Positions 11,061-19,097 of a stretch of 64,000 bases of DNA are shown here, in pieces. Numbering within the stretch: the first letter of the stretch is position 1; each line of letters opens with the position of its first letter. The notes under the pieces were generated by a model. The model was not told the origin of the DNA. It made no database searches and was given only the letters and a program-made list of their open reading frames with translations. Made by a program: the position numbers and the translations under genes. This stretch comes from an uncultured Maricaulis sp. (lineage in GTDB: Bacteria; Pseudomonadota; Alphaproteobacteria; Caulobacterales; Maricaulaceae): contig NZ_CAMYLS010000027.1 of the NCBI RefSeq assembly GCF_947259345.1, positions 1 to 64,000 of the forward strand, given 5' to 3'.

Positions 11061-11078
11061 CCGGTGTGCCGACACCGG
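11061..11078. promoter_or_regulatory. Inverted repeat upstream of dnaK
   Basis: Perfect 7-bp inverted repeat CCGGTGT-gccg-ACACCGG about 112 bp upstream of the dnaK ATG, between dnaK and the divergent alkB. It does not match CIRCE. It could be an operator or a 5' leader hairpin. Confidence 0.4.
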
Positions 11079-11171
11079 CTTGGTTCAATCCACAGGGTAT
11101 AACCCTGCGCTTGATGGCGATTTAGGGAGGCGCGGCAGCGAGTGCAAGGCCTGCATCAGGTCCATCGCATA

Positions 11172-11198
11172 TGGGTCATACGCATTTGATATGACTCA
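11172..11198. promoter_or_regulatory. Inverted repeat upstream of alkB
   Basis: TGGGTCATA and TATGACTCA form a 9-bp inverted repeat with one mismatch and a 9-nt spacer, ending 61 bp before the chosen alkB start, in a locally A/T-richer patch. A dyad of this size suits a dimeric repressor site. No regulator is identified. Confidence 0.35.
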
Positions 11199-11259
11199 GC
11201 GCGCGCCGATCCGCACAGACCGGGTGGTCAAGGCAGGGGTCCGCCTCCATCTTTGCGCC

Positions 11260-11898
11260 ATGACTTCGGCCTTCACCATGCCCGACGGTTTCCGATTCCT
11301 GCCAGGCAAGCTCTCGCGATCTGAGCAGCAATCCCTGATCGATGCGGTTATTGCGACACAGGAGGCAACGCCTTTCTGGCGGCCTTCCATGCCGCGTACA
11401 GGCCAGCCATTGTCAGTCATGATGACGAATTTCGGATCGTTGGGCTGGGTCACCGACAAGGTCGGTGGCTATCGTTACGAGGCCAGACACCCCGAGACCG
11501 GCCAGGCTTGGTCGGCCATGCCCGAGGCGTTGACCACGCTGTGGCGCGAGCTGGCGGACTACGCGGTCGACGCCGAAGCCTGTCTTGTCAACTGGTATGC
11601 GCCGGACAGCAAGATGGGTCTGCATATCGACTGGGACGAGGAAGCGACAGATGCGGCCGTGGTCTCGATCTCGCTGGGCGACAAGGCGCGCTTTCGCCTC
11701 GGCGGACCGAAGCGTGGCGGCAAGACGGCCTCCATGGTGCTCTCCTCCGGCGATGTGGTGGTCCTTGGCGGCGCGGCACGGCGTTGCTATCACGGCGTTG
11801 ATCGCATTTATCCCGGTACATCCACGCTCTTGCCGCCGGAGCATTTTCCCGGAGGCGGGCGGATCAATCTGACGATGCGCCGGGTGAAGCGTCCCTAG
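11260..11898 (+). CDS. alkB: DNA oxidative demethylase AlkB
   Basis: Fe(II)/2-oxoglutarate dioxygenase that reverses 1-methyladenine and 3-methylcytosine damage. The 212-residue form matches the E. coli length (216). Iron ligands are His122 and Asp124 in GLHIDWDE and His178 in CYHGVDR; the 2-oxoglutarate arginines are in RINLTMRR near 201-208. Start is the ATG at 11260. Upstream ATG/GTG codons in frame would add 23-60 residues that look non-family and cross the 11172-11198 dyad. It is divergent from dnaK. Confidence 0.93.
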   Translation: MTSAFTMPDGFRFLPGKLSRSEQQSLIDAVIATQEATPFWRPSMPRTGQPLSVMMTNFGSLGWVTDKVGGYRYEARHPETGQAWSAMPEALTTLWRELADYAVDAEACLVNWYAPDSKMGLHIDWDEEATDAAVVSISLGDKARFRLGGPKRGGKTASMVLSSGDVVVLGGAARRCYHGVDRIYPGTSTLLPPEHFPGGGRINLTMRRVKRP

Positions 11899-11923
11899 TG
11901 GTGTCGGCGCGATGCGTTGCCGA

Positions 11924-12274
11924 TCAAAGCGATGCCATGGTCCGGATTGCAGCCGCCACAATGACCAGCACGAAGACCGGCAACATGACAGGCACGACTT
12001 TCAGCGCCCAGCTCTCCGGCAAGATCAGGATGTCCCGGACCCATCGCGGGTCTGTCTTTGCGACGCCGCGCATGCGCCGAGCCAGTGTCTGGAGGATGCA
12101 ACGCCCGCGATTGAGAACAAGCCCGACAAAGACGCCGAGCGGGGGCAGGAGCGCCCAGAGCGCCCAGATTGCGCCTTGTCCGCTCGCAGCGTACCAGCCC
12201 ATTGGGAGCAGGCTCGCAAGGCAAACCACGAAGACGATCGTATGGACGAATTGAAGCAGGAAGAGCGGTGACAT
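11924..12274 (-). CDS. Small membrane protein of unknown function
   Basis: 116 residues with three clear hydrophobic helices (about 5-24, 34-54 and 90-112) and a basic loop (RRMRGVAKTDPRW) between the second and third. It starts 3 nt after the stop of the FMN glutamate-synthase-like gene, so it is almost certainly co-translated with it and may be a membrane partner. No family recognised. Confidence 0.7.
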   Translation of the reverse strand: MSPLFLLQFVHTIVFVVCLASLLPMGWYAASGQGAIWALWALLPPLGVFVGLVLNRGRCILQTLARRMRGVAKTDPRWVRDILILPESWALKVVPVMLPVFVLVIVAAAIRTMASL

Positions 12275-12277
12275 GTC

Positions 12278-13831
12278 TCAGGGCTGCTCCGGCAGGCCCG
12301 GAGCACCTGTATTGCCATCCACGAGCCGGTTCGGTGCACCATCATCCGGCAGGAAATCCAGCGCCGTCATTGGCAGCGAACGCCCATTGGCCTGGACGAT
12401 GCGGACATGCTTGCGACCGAGCCGACGCGGCTCTGCTACGCCACAGGAATGGGCGATCATCTCGACATGTTTGCGGACCGTGTCGGCATAGATGGCGACC
12501 CGTTGGGCCTTGTCACGCACCACCAGGCCGCGTTGCAGGCTCTTCTTGTGTGTGGTGACGCCGGTCGGGCAGGTATTCTTGTGGCATTTCAGGGCCTGGA
12601 TACAGCCCAGCGAGAACATGAAACCGCGCCCGCACTGGATGAAATCCGCACCGGCCGCCAGCGCCCAGGCGACGGCGCCCGGCGTCAGCAGCTTGCCCGA
12701 GGCGATGACCCGGATCCGGTCTTTCAGTCCATAGCGTTCAAGGATGTCGACCACGATCGGGAGGCTTTCGCGGATGGTGAGCCCGACATTGTCCATCAGC
12801 GCCATCGGTGACGCCCCCGTGCCGCCATCCCCGCTGTCGATCGTGAAAAAGTCAGGCGCGCTGTCCGGGCCGCGCCTGGTGATCTCGTGGCACATCTCTT
12901 CCAGCCAACCATAGGCGCCGATGACGGCCTTGAAGCCAACCGGCTTGCCGGTAATCTCTCGGATATGGCCGATCATGTCGAGGAGGCCGCCAATATCGTC
13001 AAACTCGGGGTGGCGATTGGGCGAAATCGATGCTTGGCCGACCGGGATGCCGCGAATGTCGGCGATGTCACGTGTGACCTTCTCAGCTGGCAAAATGCCG
13101 CCCTTGCCCGGCTTGGCGCCCTGGGAGAGTTTGAGCTCGAACATGCGCACCTGCTCGTGCGCGGCGACTTGCCGCAATTTATCGTCGGAAAGGCCGCCTT
13201 CGGCATTGCGGACGCCATATTTTGCCGTACCGATCTGGAAAACGATGTCGCAACCGCCTTCGAGATGCATGGGCGACAAGCCGCCCTCGCCGGTATTCAT
13301 CCAGATGCCGGCCTTTGCGGCGCCACGCGACAGGGCCCGCACCGCGGGTTTTGAAAGCGCGCCATAGCTCATCCCCGAGATGTTGAAGAAGGAGGGCGCG
13401 TCATAGGGCGTTCGGGCCTGCGGCCCGATGCGCATGGGCTGGGTTTCAGCCGCATGGTCGTCCAGCAGGGGAAAGGGGCAATTGACGAAGATCGCATTGC
13501 CCGGCTTGTCCATCGGCTTGGTAGAGCCGAAGGGAATTGTGCCGCCCTTGCCTTCCGACGACCGATAGACCCAGTCGCGCTCGGCCCGGTTGAAGGGCAA
13601 TTCCTCGCGATCCATGGCGAAGAAATACTGTCGGAAAAACTCCCCCAGTGTCGTAAAGAGCGAGCGGAAACGCCCGAAAAGCGGATAATTCCGTCGCACC
13701 GCATCGCGCGTCTGCGTGATGTCTGCGACATACATGAAGAAGCCGACAAGAACGGCCAGGCCGATCGCGAGAATGAACAATTGGGTCAGGATGTTCATCG
13801 CATCCATGGCCCAAGCCGGTAGCATGGACAT
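12278..13831 (-). CDS. Membrane-anchored FMN-dependent glutamate-synthase-like oxidoreductase
   Basis: 517 residues. An N-terminal membrane helix (about 10-35) is followed by a full GltB-type FMN domain (SYGALSKPAV, GEGGLSP, DGGTGASP, ASGKL motifs). A cysteine set C-x5-C-x4-C (CIQALKCHKNTC) matches the 3Fe-4S ligands of glutamate synthase. There is no amidotransferase or GltD part, so it is a stand-alone relative whose electron donor and substrate are unknown. The start at 13831 is preferred because GGGAG lies 6 nt upstream; an ATG at 13846 would add five residues. Confidence 0.85.
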   Translation of the reverse strand: MSMLPAWAMDAMNILTQLFILAIGLAVLVGFFMYVADITQTRDAVRRNYPLFGRFRSLFTTLGEFFRQYFFAMDREELPFNRAERDWVYRSSEGKGGTIPFGSTKPMDKPGNAIFVNCPFPLLDDHAAETQPMRIGPQARTPYDAPSFFNISGMSYGALSKPAVRALSRGAAKAGIWMNTGEGGLSPMHLEGGCDIVFQIGTAKYGVRNAEGGLSDDKLRQVAAHEQVRMFELKLSQGAKPGKGGILPAEKVTRDIADIRGIPVGQASISPNRHPEFDDIGGLLDMIGHIREITGKPVGFKAVIGAYGWLEEMCHEITRRGPDSAPDFFTIDSGDGGTGASPMALMDNVGLTIRESLPIVVDILERYGLKDRIRVIASGKLLTPGAVAWALAAGADFIQCGRGFMFSLGCIQALKCHKNTCPTGVTTHKKSLQRGLVVRDKAQRVAIYADTVRKHVEMIAHSCGVAEPRRLGRKHVRIVQANGRSLPMTALDFLPDDGAPNRLVDGNTGAPGLPEQP

Positions 13832-13931
13832 CATCATCTCCCACATCCGCGCAACACATCATGCCCCGGGATGAGGGCCGAGGCGAGCGCTGGCTTGGGG
13901 GGCATCGAAAATGTGTCCGGGCGTGATCCGG

Positions 13932-14576
13932 TCAGGCCTTCATGTCCAGATTGCCACCGGCCCCACCGGTTCCGCCCGATGCGTCACCATCGCCGGCGGC
14001 CGGACCGGATGAGACGGCGACCATCGCGGCCCGCAGGGTGCGGTCTGCGATCACGAAACCGGTCTGCATGACATTGGCAATCTTGCCGGCGCCGTGGTCG
14101 GACGGAATCTGTGCAACGGCCTGGTGCTTGTGCGGGTCGAACGTGTCGCCGGGTTGCGGGTCGACTTTTTTCACGCCGTGCCGCTCCATCTTGGAGATCA
14201 GCGCCTTTTCGGTCATGGCCACGCCTTCGACCAGGTTTTTCACTGAATCCGGCACATTTGCGAGCGCGTCTTCGTCGGCGGAGGCCATGGCGCGGGCGAG
14301 ATTGTCGGACACGTCCAGCATGTCCTTGGCAAAGCTGGAGACTGCGTAGCTGCGGGCGTCGGCAACGTCGCGCTCGGCCCGGCGACGCGTATTTTCCGCT
14401 TCGGCCAGGGCACGCAGCAGCTTGTCGCGCATGGAATCCAGCTCGGCGGTCAATTTGAGAACCGGATCCAATTCGGTTTCCACTTCGCCTTCGGTCGCGG
14501 CTTCGGTTGCAGCGTCCACGGTTTCGTCTTCCGGGGTCTCGATTTCGTTCTGCGGCTTGTTCTCTGTGTCGCTCAT
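13932..14576 (-). CDS. grpE: Nucleotide exchange factor GrpE
   Basis: DnaK nucleotide exchange factor, 214 residues. An acidic N-terminus (about 1-40) precedes the long coiled coil (LTAELDSMRDKLLRALAEAENTRRRAERD) and the beta domain (PGDTFDPHKHQAV, ANVMQTGFVIADRTLR). The tail is Gly/Ala-rich. Start is the ATG at 14576. It follows hrcA by 7 bp, the classic hrcA-grpE pair, so both are probably under one heat-shock-responsive promoter. Confidence 0.97.
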   Translation of the reverse strand: MSDTENKPQNEIETPEDETVDAATEAATEGEVETELDPVLKLTAELDSMRDKLLRALAEAENTRRRAERDVADARSYAVSSFAKDMLDVSDNLARAMASADEDALANVPDSVKNLVEGVAMTEKALISKMERHGVKKVDPQPGDTFDPHKHQAVAQIPSDHGAGKIANVMQTGFVIADRTLRAAMVAVSSGPAAGDGDASGGTGGAGGNLDMKA

Positions 14577-14583
14577 CTTGTCT

Positions 14584-15663
14584 TCACTCTCGCGATCGCG
14601 CGCCATCCAGTATCTGACCGACCACACGGGCCGTGTAGTCGACGAGGGGGATAACACGGGCATAGTTCAAACGGGTGGGGCCAATTACACCCAGCGCCCC
14701 GATGATTTCCTGTTCGGCATTCATATAGGGAGCCACGATCACACTGGAACCCGACAGACTGAAAAGCGGGTTCTCGGCGCCGATGAAGAGCCGCACGCCT
14801 TGGGCATCGCGGGCCTTGTCCAGCAAGGTTATCAGTTCTTCCTTGCGCTCGATATCGTCGAAAAGAAGCCGGATGCGCTCCAGATCACTGGCAGCCTCCA
14901 GGCTTTCCAGCAGCCGGGCCTGACCGCGTACGATCAGGGACCGTTCCTGCCCCTTGCCGCCGCTCCAGTCGGCCAGACCCTGTTTGACCAGTCCCTCGGC
15001 CGCGCTGTCGAGGGCGGAACGGCGCTCCGCGATTTCAGTCTCGATGGCCTTGCGGGCATCGCTCAGAGTTCGGCCCTTCAGGCGCGTGGACAGGTAGTTG
15101 CCAGCCTCGATCAGCGCGGCCGGCGGGATGCCGTCCGGGGTACGCATCAAGCGGTTCTCGACACTGCCATCCTCGAAGACGAGCACGGCCAGCATTTCCA
15201 CGGCCGAGAGCGGGACAAACTCGACATGGCGCAAGGGGGCTTCCCGCTTTGATGTGACAACCAGGCCCGCCCCGCCCGCCAGTCCGCCGAGCAGCGAGGT
15301 CGCTTCGGTCAACAAGTCCTGCGTCGAGCGGCCGGAGACCGAGACCTGGCCTTCGATCGCGCGGCGCTCATCCGCCGACAACTCGCCAACCTGCAGCAAA
15401 CCGTCCACGAACAGGCGCAAACCGGCATGGGTCGGCATGCGACCGGCGCTGGAATGCGGCGCGCTCAACAGGCCCAGATCAGCGAGATCGGCCATGGTGT
15501 TGCGGATGGAGGCCGGTGACAGGGAGAGATTGCCGGTCTGTGACAGGGTGCGAGAGCCGACCGGGTCGCCCGAGCGCAGATAGGCCTCCACGATCTCGCG
15601 GAAGATCGTACGCATCCGGTCGTCCAGCGCGGCCAGGGCCGATTGCGGTGCAGCAGGGGTCAT
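14584..15663 (-). CDS. hrcA: Heat-inducible transcription repressor HrcA
   Basis: Represses chaperone operons by binding CIRCE (TTAGCACTC-N9-GAGTGCTAA). 359 residues with an N-terminal winged HTH ([12 protein letters not shown]...[12 protein letters not shown]), the linker [18 protein letters not shown] and the GAF-like core ending in [20 protein letters not shown] found no CIRCE site in the window, so its target is probably elsewhere (groESL in Caulobacter). Divergent from rph, as in most alphaproteobacteria. Confidence 0.97.
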   Translation of the reverse strand: MTPAAPQSALAALDDRMRTIFREIVEAYLRSGDPVGSRTLSQTGNLSLSPASIRNTMADLADLGLLSAPHSSAGRMPTHAGLRLFVDGLLQVGELSADERRAIEGQVSVSGRSTQDLLTEATSLLGGLAGGAGLVVTSKREAPLRHVEFVPLSAVEMLAVLVFEDGSVENRLMRTPDGIPPAALIEAGNYLSTRLKGRTLSDARKAIETEIAERRSALDSAAEGLVKQGLADWSGGKGQERSLIVRGQARLLESLEAASDLERIRLLFDDIERKEELITLLDKARDAQGVRLFIGAENPLFSLSGSSVIVAPYMNAEQEIIGALGVIGPTRLNYARVIPLVDYTARVVGQILDGARSRE

Positions 15664-15737
15664 GACTCTTCAATTAATCGTGCCCGCCGTCCTGTTCAAT
15701 GCGCAAGACATTTGGCGGGGTTTGGCGACCAGCCCGC

Positions 15738-15766
15738 TTGATGCCGGTGGACAACGCCGCTAGGAG
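15738..15766 (+). promoter_or_regulatory. Candidate housekeeping promoter for rph
   Basis: TTGATGC, 14 bp, GCTAGGAG fits the Caulobacter sigma-73 pattern (TTGACGS, 10-14 bp, GCTANAWC) with one mismatch in the first element and two in the second. It lies 34 bp before the rph ATG. Confidence 0.45.
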
Positions 15767-15799
15767 CGGGGGCAGGAAGCACCGAGACCGGAGAGACAG

Positions 15800-16516
15800 A
15801 TGAGACCGAATGGACGCGCCCGCGACGCAATGCGTGAAATCAGCCTGGAAGCCGGTGCCTCGCTCTATGCGGAAGGCTCCTGTCTCGCGCGCTTTGGCGG
15901 CACGCATGTCCTGTGCACGGCCTCGGTGGAAGACAATGTCCCGCCCTGGTTGCGCGGTGGCGGCAAGGGTTGGGTGACAGCGGAATACGGCATGCTGCCG
16001 CGCGCCACGCATACGCGTTCGCGCCGCGAGGCCACGGCTGGAAAGCAGTCCGGCCGCACCCAGGAAATCCAGCGCCTGATCGGTCGCTCCCTGCGCGCCG
16101 TGGTCGATTTGAAAGCGCTCGGCGAGCGCCAGATCACCATTGATTGCGATGTCCTGCAGGCCGATGGCGGTACCCGCACGGCGGCCATCACCGGTGCGTG
16201 GGTCGCGCTGAAACAGGCGATTGGTTATCTGATCGAGGAGGGCGTGCTCACCGTGGATCCGGTCCACGGCCAGCTCGCGGCTATCTCCTGTGGGGTCATC
16301 GATGGCGAAACCCGCCTCGACCTCGAATACGAAGAAGACCGCCGGGCCGAGGCCGATGCCAATTTTGTCCTGACGGATAAAGGCGGTATCGTCGAAATTC
16401 AGGCGACGGCAGAAGACAAGCCGATCCCGGAGACAGATTTCGACCTCCTCTTCGCCCTCGCCAAGGCCGGTGTGACTGACTTGTGCGCGGCGCAGCTGGC
16501 AGCGTTGAAGGCTTAG
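15800..16516 (+). CDS. rph: Ribonuclease PH
   Basis: Phosphorolytic 3'-5' exoribonuclease that trims tRNA precursors. 238 residues, the family length. The N-terminal [17 protein letters not shown], the [20 protein letters not shown] core, RSLRAVVDL and [19 protein letters not shown] phosphate/metal motifs are all present. An RBS (ggagagaca) precedes the ATG. Usually followed directly by rdgB and hemW; here about 2.6 kb of accessory DNA separates them. Its stop overlaps the convergent esterase by 4 nt. Confidence 0.98.
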   Translation: MRPNGRARDAMREISLEAGASLYAEGSCLARFGGTHVLCTASVEDNVPPWLRGGGKGWVTAEYGMLPRATHTRSRREATAGKQSGRTQEIQRLIGRSLRAVVDLKALGERQITIDCDVLQADGGTRTAAITGAWVALKQAIGYLIEEGVLTVDPVHGQLAAISCGVIDGETRLDLEYEEDRRAEADANFVLTDKGGIVEIQATAEDKPIPETDFDLLFALAKAGVTDLCAAQLAALKA

Positions 16517-17715
16517 TCGGAGGCGGGGATGCAGCCCTCAGCGGCTGGAAAGGCTTCAGTCAGCGCTGTTTCGAACGCCATCTCGAAGCCTATGGGGCCG
16601 TGGCCTGACACCAGCTCGATAAATCGCCCGGTGGCGCCGTCGGCTTGCAGGCTTTCGATGACAGCCCTGCTGTGCCGGTTGAAGCGAGACTCATAAAGGC
16701 CGCTTGCAATCAGTATCTGAAGGTTGGGCCTTGCGGGGCCTGCCTCAAGCGATGGGCGCCACCCAAGCGAGGCGCCGCCTACATGGTCGATCATGTCCGC
16801 GTGCAACAAGCCCGTGGAAAGCGCCCAAGCGGCACCGCTCGATGCGCCGAATGTCATGCGGCCCTGTTGATTAGCGCTGCCGCCCCGGGCTACGGCCATC
16901 GGCATGAGTTCGTCGATCAGCCAGTCCTGATGGCGGGCAAATGAGTCAGGATGGACGGTCCAGAGATATTCTCGCGAGCGAGCATCCGCTGCGTAGCCAG
17001 TGGCGTCCGGCACTAGCGGTGCTCCATGCTGTTCGCCGGGCCAAAGTCCCACCATCAAAACCGGTTGTGTGACGCATTGCGCCGCAAGGGCTTCAGCGAT
17101 GGGGGCGAGCTCATTGATGCGGCCGCCGTCCGCGACAAAAATGGTTGGCCATCCGGTATCCGGCGGGCTGCCGGACGGGGTGTATATTGTCAGGAAGCGA
17201 TCGCTGCTGAAGGTCTCGCTGGGGAAGCGCGCATTCTCGATCCGCTCCGGATCGACCTCGCGTCGAGGAGGCGCCGGCCTAGCGGAGGGTCCACGGTAGA
17301 CCGGTCGATCCAGGAAAGCACCGCCATTGGAGTCAACCGGAGGCAGCGGCCAAAAGGCCAACACCGCCTCGTCAACTCGGTCAAGCTGGTAGCTGGCAGC
17401 CCAAAGTCCGGGCGAGTCGAGCAATTCCATGTCGGATTGAAGGGCGCAGCACATCCGCACCGTTTCAACTGTGGCTTCTCGACGTGCCACGACATGGAGC
17501 AAGCCGCCGGAAAACCAGAAGGTCTGGTTCGCGTCGCCCAGGCGGAGCTGCGCTTCGCTCGCAGTGATCTGCCCTGTCAGGCGGCAAGCCGGTTCTGCGT
17601 CGAGCGTGCAACCCGGGTCGCCGTTCAATGTAAGCGCCGCAGGCTCAGGATCGGGTGCTGACCCGTTTGCCTGCAACAGTGCGATGATCAGCAGGCTCGG
17701 CAATGCGAAAGTCAT
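16513..17715 (-). CDS. Secreted alpha/beta-hydrolase, putative esterase
   Basis: 400 residues with an N-terminal signal peptide ([16 protein letters not shown]), a beta-rich N-terminal domain of about 130 residues, and a C-terminal esterase-D/Fes-like hydrolase. The nucleophile elbow is GASSG near 280-284, with a VADGG oxyanion-type segment near 185 and a likely catalytic His in VSGHGPIGF. Enterochelin-esterase relatives share this layout; the substrate is unknown. An in-frame GTG at 17730 is a weaker start. It is the first gene of the insertion between rph and rdgB. Confidence 0.75.
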   Translation of the reverse strand: MTFALPSLLIIALLQANGSAPDPEPAALTLNGDPGCTLDAEPACRLTGQITASEAQLRLGDANQTFWFSGGLLHVVARREATVETVRMCCALQSDMELLDSPGLWAASYQLDRVDEAVLAFWPLPPVDSNGGAFLDRPVYRGPSARPAPPRREVDPERIENARFPSETFSSDRFLTIYTPSGSPPDTGWPTIFVADGGRINELAPIAEALAAQCVTQPVLMVGLWPGEQHGAPLVPDATGYAADARSREYLWTVHPDSFARHQDWLIDELMPMAVARGGSANQQGRMTFGASSGAAWALSTGLLHADMIDHVGGASLGWRPSLEAGPARPNLQILIASGLYESRFNRHSRAVIESLQADGATGRFIELVSGHGPIGFEMAFETALTEAFPAAEGCIPASD

Positions 17716-17791
17716 GGTAGCGCCGTTCACAATTCTTGCGTGTTTCCGATCATTCTGACCGTCAAACTGGTCACGGGCAAGCCTTGTTCGC

Positions 17792-17819
17792 TTGTCAGGC
17801 GGGGAAGGAACTCTATTCT
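17792..17819 (+). promoter_or_regulatory. Candidate promoter for the structured RNA
   Basis: TTGTCA, 16 bp, TATTCT (5/6 and 4/6 to the sigma-70 consensus) pointing away from the esterase into the hairpin at 17852. No plus-strand gene lies downstream. Confidence 0.35.
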
Positions 17820-17851
17820 GGGCGACTTCGGCACATCATGTCGAAGGAAGA

Positions 17852-17942
17852 ACAGACGGCGGGGGCGCGCTGGGGGGCTGGAAACGGCCCGCACGGCCTC
17901 TTTGGGAAGGGGCTACCGTGCAGGCCCACCCCCGCCGTCTGT
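17852..17942 (+). ncRNA. Orphan structured element, possible small RNA
   Basis: A perfect 14-bp inverted repeat, acagacggcggggg at 17852-17865 and cccccgccgtctgt at 17929-17942, encloses 63 nt that can form two further hairpins. P2 is about 17874-17889 (GGGCT, loop GGAAAC, GGCCC). P3 is 17891-17922 (GCACGG plus CCTCTT pairing with AAGGGG and CCGTGC). This gives a three-way-junction fold. It matches no class I can recognise (not SRP RNA, RNase P or tmRNA). Strand is assigned from the promoter candidate only. On the minus strand the repeat is followed by tgttcttcctt, so it could also be an odd terminator. Confidence 0.4.
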
Positions 17943-17950
17943 CCCGTCGG

Positions 17951-17972
17951 CACAAGGGCCGGCGGTCTTGTG
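17951..17972. repeat. Short hairpin downstream of the HTH gene
   Basis: CACAAG / CTTGTG, 6 bp with a 10-nt G/C-rich loop, 13 bp past the end of the HTH gene on the minus strand. It has no T-run on either side, so terminator function is doubtful. Confidence 0.3.
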
Positions 17973-17985
17973 GTGACGATCGCGC

Positions 17986-18210
17986 CTATTCGGCGGCGTC
18001 CTCGTCCTCATCATCAAAACTCAACAGGTCGCCAGGCTGACAACCCAGTTCGCGGCAGAGCGCTTCCAGGGTCGAGAAGCGGACGGCCTTGGCCTTGCCT
18101 GTCTTGAGAATGGACAGGTTGGCCATGGTGATGCCGACACGGTCGCAAAGTTCGGTCAGCGACATGCGGCGCTCGAGGAGCATGCGATCAAGAGTGACGC
18201 GAATGGGCAT
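17986..18210 (-). CDS. YozG-like Cro/C1-type HTH regulator
   Basis: 74 residues, essentially one HTH (MSLTELCDRVGITMANLSILKTG) with the compact YozG-like form and an acidic tail (DDEDEDAAE). It lies 13 bp downstream of the DUF2975 gene on the same strand. DUF2975 membrane proteins are recurrently paired with this small HTH type, so the two probably form one regulatory unit, perhaps a membrane protein controlling a cytoplasmic regulator. Confidence 0.85.
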   Translation of the reverse strand: MPIRVTLDRMLLERRMSLTELCDRVGITMANLSILKTGKAKAVRFSTLEALCRELGCQPGDLLSFDDEDEDAAE

Positions 18211-18223
18211 GGTGTGCGTCTCC

Positions 18224-18778
18224 CTAAATCGTCAATTTTTGTTCTTGACGCATCCGCGCGCCTTCGCGGAAGACTTCCGCCAGGACCAGGAGTGCCGCCA
18301 CGGCAAACCAGGCCCCAAGATCGATATTTGCGGTCGCATTCAGCTCAAGACCGCCGACCACCGGATTGTCCATGTCCAGAAGGGTCAGGATCATGGCAAC
18401 TGCGCCCTGCGTAAGATGGCGCAGAACCTGGTAGGCCGCGATGGCGATCGCGATCACCCGCAAATGGCCGGCGTTTTCCGGCACGAAGGGATCCCCGGCG
18501 ATCAGCGTGGCGAAGATCCGGCGCAGACGGTCAATGACCAGAAGGCCGGCGATGATTTCAGCCACCAGGATGGGGTAGACCCAGCCCAGATCGCGGATGG
18601 TCCCGAGTAACTCCGTGACAGGCCCGGGCGAATAGCCCAGCCAGTCCATCACCAGGGTGGCACCTGTGGCGATCAGTACGAGGGCGGCAAAACCCAAGAG
18701 ACCCCAGGCCAGATACCAGACGATATCCAGTATCACCTTCATCACGGATGCCAGTGATCCGCTGCCCAGTGTCTTCAT
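18224..18778 (-). CDS. DUF2975 membrane protein
   Basis: 184 residues with four hydrophobic segments (about 15-45, 68-85, 103-125 and 148-170). FVPENAGHLRVIAIAIAAYQVL at about 97-118 is the DUF2975 hallmark (N-x-x-R-x-R/I). The RBS ggaaggggcg precedes the ATG. Function unknown. Followed by the YozG-like HTH and preceded by a long hairpin and a 38-codon membrane ORF on the same strand. Confidence 0.85.
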   Translation of the reverse strand: MKTLGSGSLASVMKVILDIVWYLAWGLLGFAALVLIATGATLVMDWLGYSPGPVTELLGTIRDLGWVYPILVAEIIAGLLVIDRLRRIFATLIAGDPFVPENAGHLRVIAIAIAAYQVLRHLTQGAVAMILTLLDMDNPVVGGLELNATANIDLGAWFAVAALLVLAEVFREGARMRQEQKLTI

Positions 18779-18800
18779 GACCGCCCCTTCCCTTTTAGGC

Positions 18801-18857
18801 GTCGCACGCGAGATCCGCGGACCTTATTGTGATCCGTCGGATCTCACGCGACTTTTT
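18801..18857. terminator. Long hairpin between the 38-codon ORF and DUF2975 gene
   Basis: Arms 18801-18817 and 18838-18852 pair over about 15 bp with a 2-nt bulge and one wobble; the nested GGACC/GATCC inside extends the stem. A TTTTT run follows on the plus strand (18853-18857), the form of an intrinsic terminator reading rightward. On the minus-strand mRNA it is an intercistronic structure. Confidence 0.5.
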
Positions 18858-18860
18858 CCA

Positions 18861-18977
18861 TCATGCTGCAACCGGGGCAATGGCGTAGAACGCGCCGGCG
18901 GCAACCGAAACCAGCAATACCAGATTGATGGCGATAGAGCCGATCATCTGCATGCCTGAATTTTTGGACCTGACCAT
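18861..18977 (-). CDS. 38-residue single-pass membrane peptide
   Basis: ATG at 18977 to TGA at 18861. The product starts MVRSKNSGMQMIGS and continues with a hydrophobic helix (IAINLVLLVSVAAGAFYAI), ending in PVAA. The Shine-Dalgarno AAGGAA lies 8 nt upstream. A 15-codon frame (18979-19026) ends one base before this ATG and could be a leader peptide. It is 82 bp upstream of DUF2975 and probably the first gene of that operon. No family recognised; the RBS and the charge/helix layout are the evidence that it is real. Confidence 0.55.
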   Translation of the reverse strand: MVRSKNSGMQMIGSIAINLVLLVSVAAGAFYAIAPVAA

Positions 18978-19055
18978 TTTACTGTTTCCTTTGTCTTGTA
19001 TCTGACCAATTACCGTTGTCATTCATGTTGTTCGGACGACGTTTCCCGTCCTTGT

Positions 19056-19071
19056 TGTTTATCGATAAACA
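19056..19071. promoter_or_regulatory. Perfect 16-bp palindrome
   Basis: TGTTTATCGATAAACA is fully self-complementary. It lies 79 bp before the 38-codon ORF and 90 bp before rdgB, in a strikingly A/T-rich patch. Probable operator; the YozG-like HTH encoded nearby is a candidate binder. Confidence 0.5.
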
Positions 19072-19097
19072 CAAAGTTCGGGGCACGCAAGCGAAAA

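Noticed and set aside
11058-11088. Possible sigma-32 promoter for dnaK on the minus strand (TTGAAC, 16 bp, ACCGGTAT)
   Set aside because: Lacks the first C of CTTGAA and the -10 does not fit CCCATNT or CYTAT; too weak to call.
17852-17942. SRP RNA (ffs) or 6S RNA
   Set aside because: The SRP GGTCAGG...GGAAGGAAGCAGCC core is missing and the length and bubble do not fit 6S RNA.
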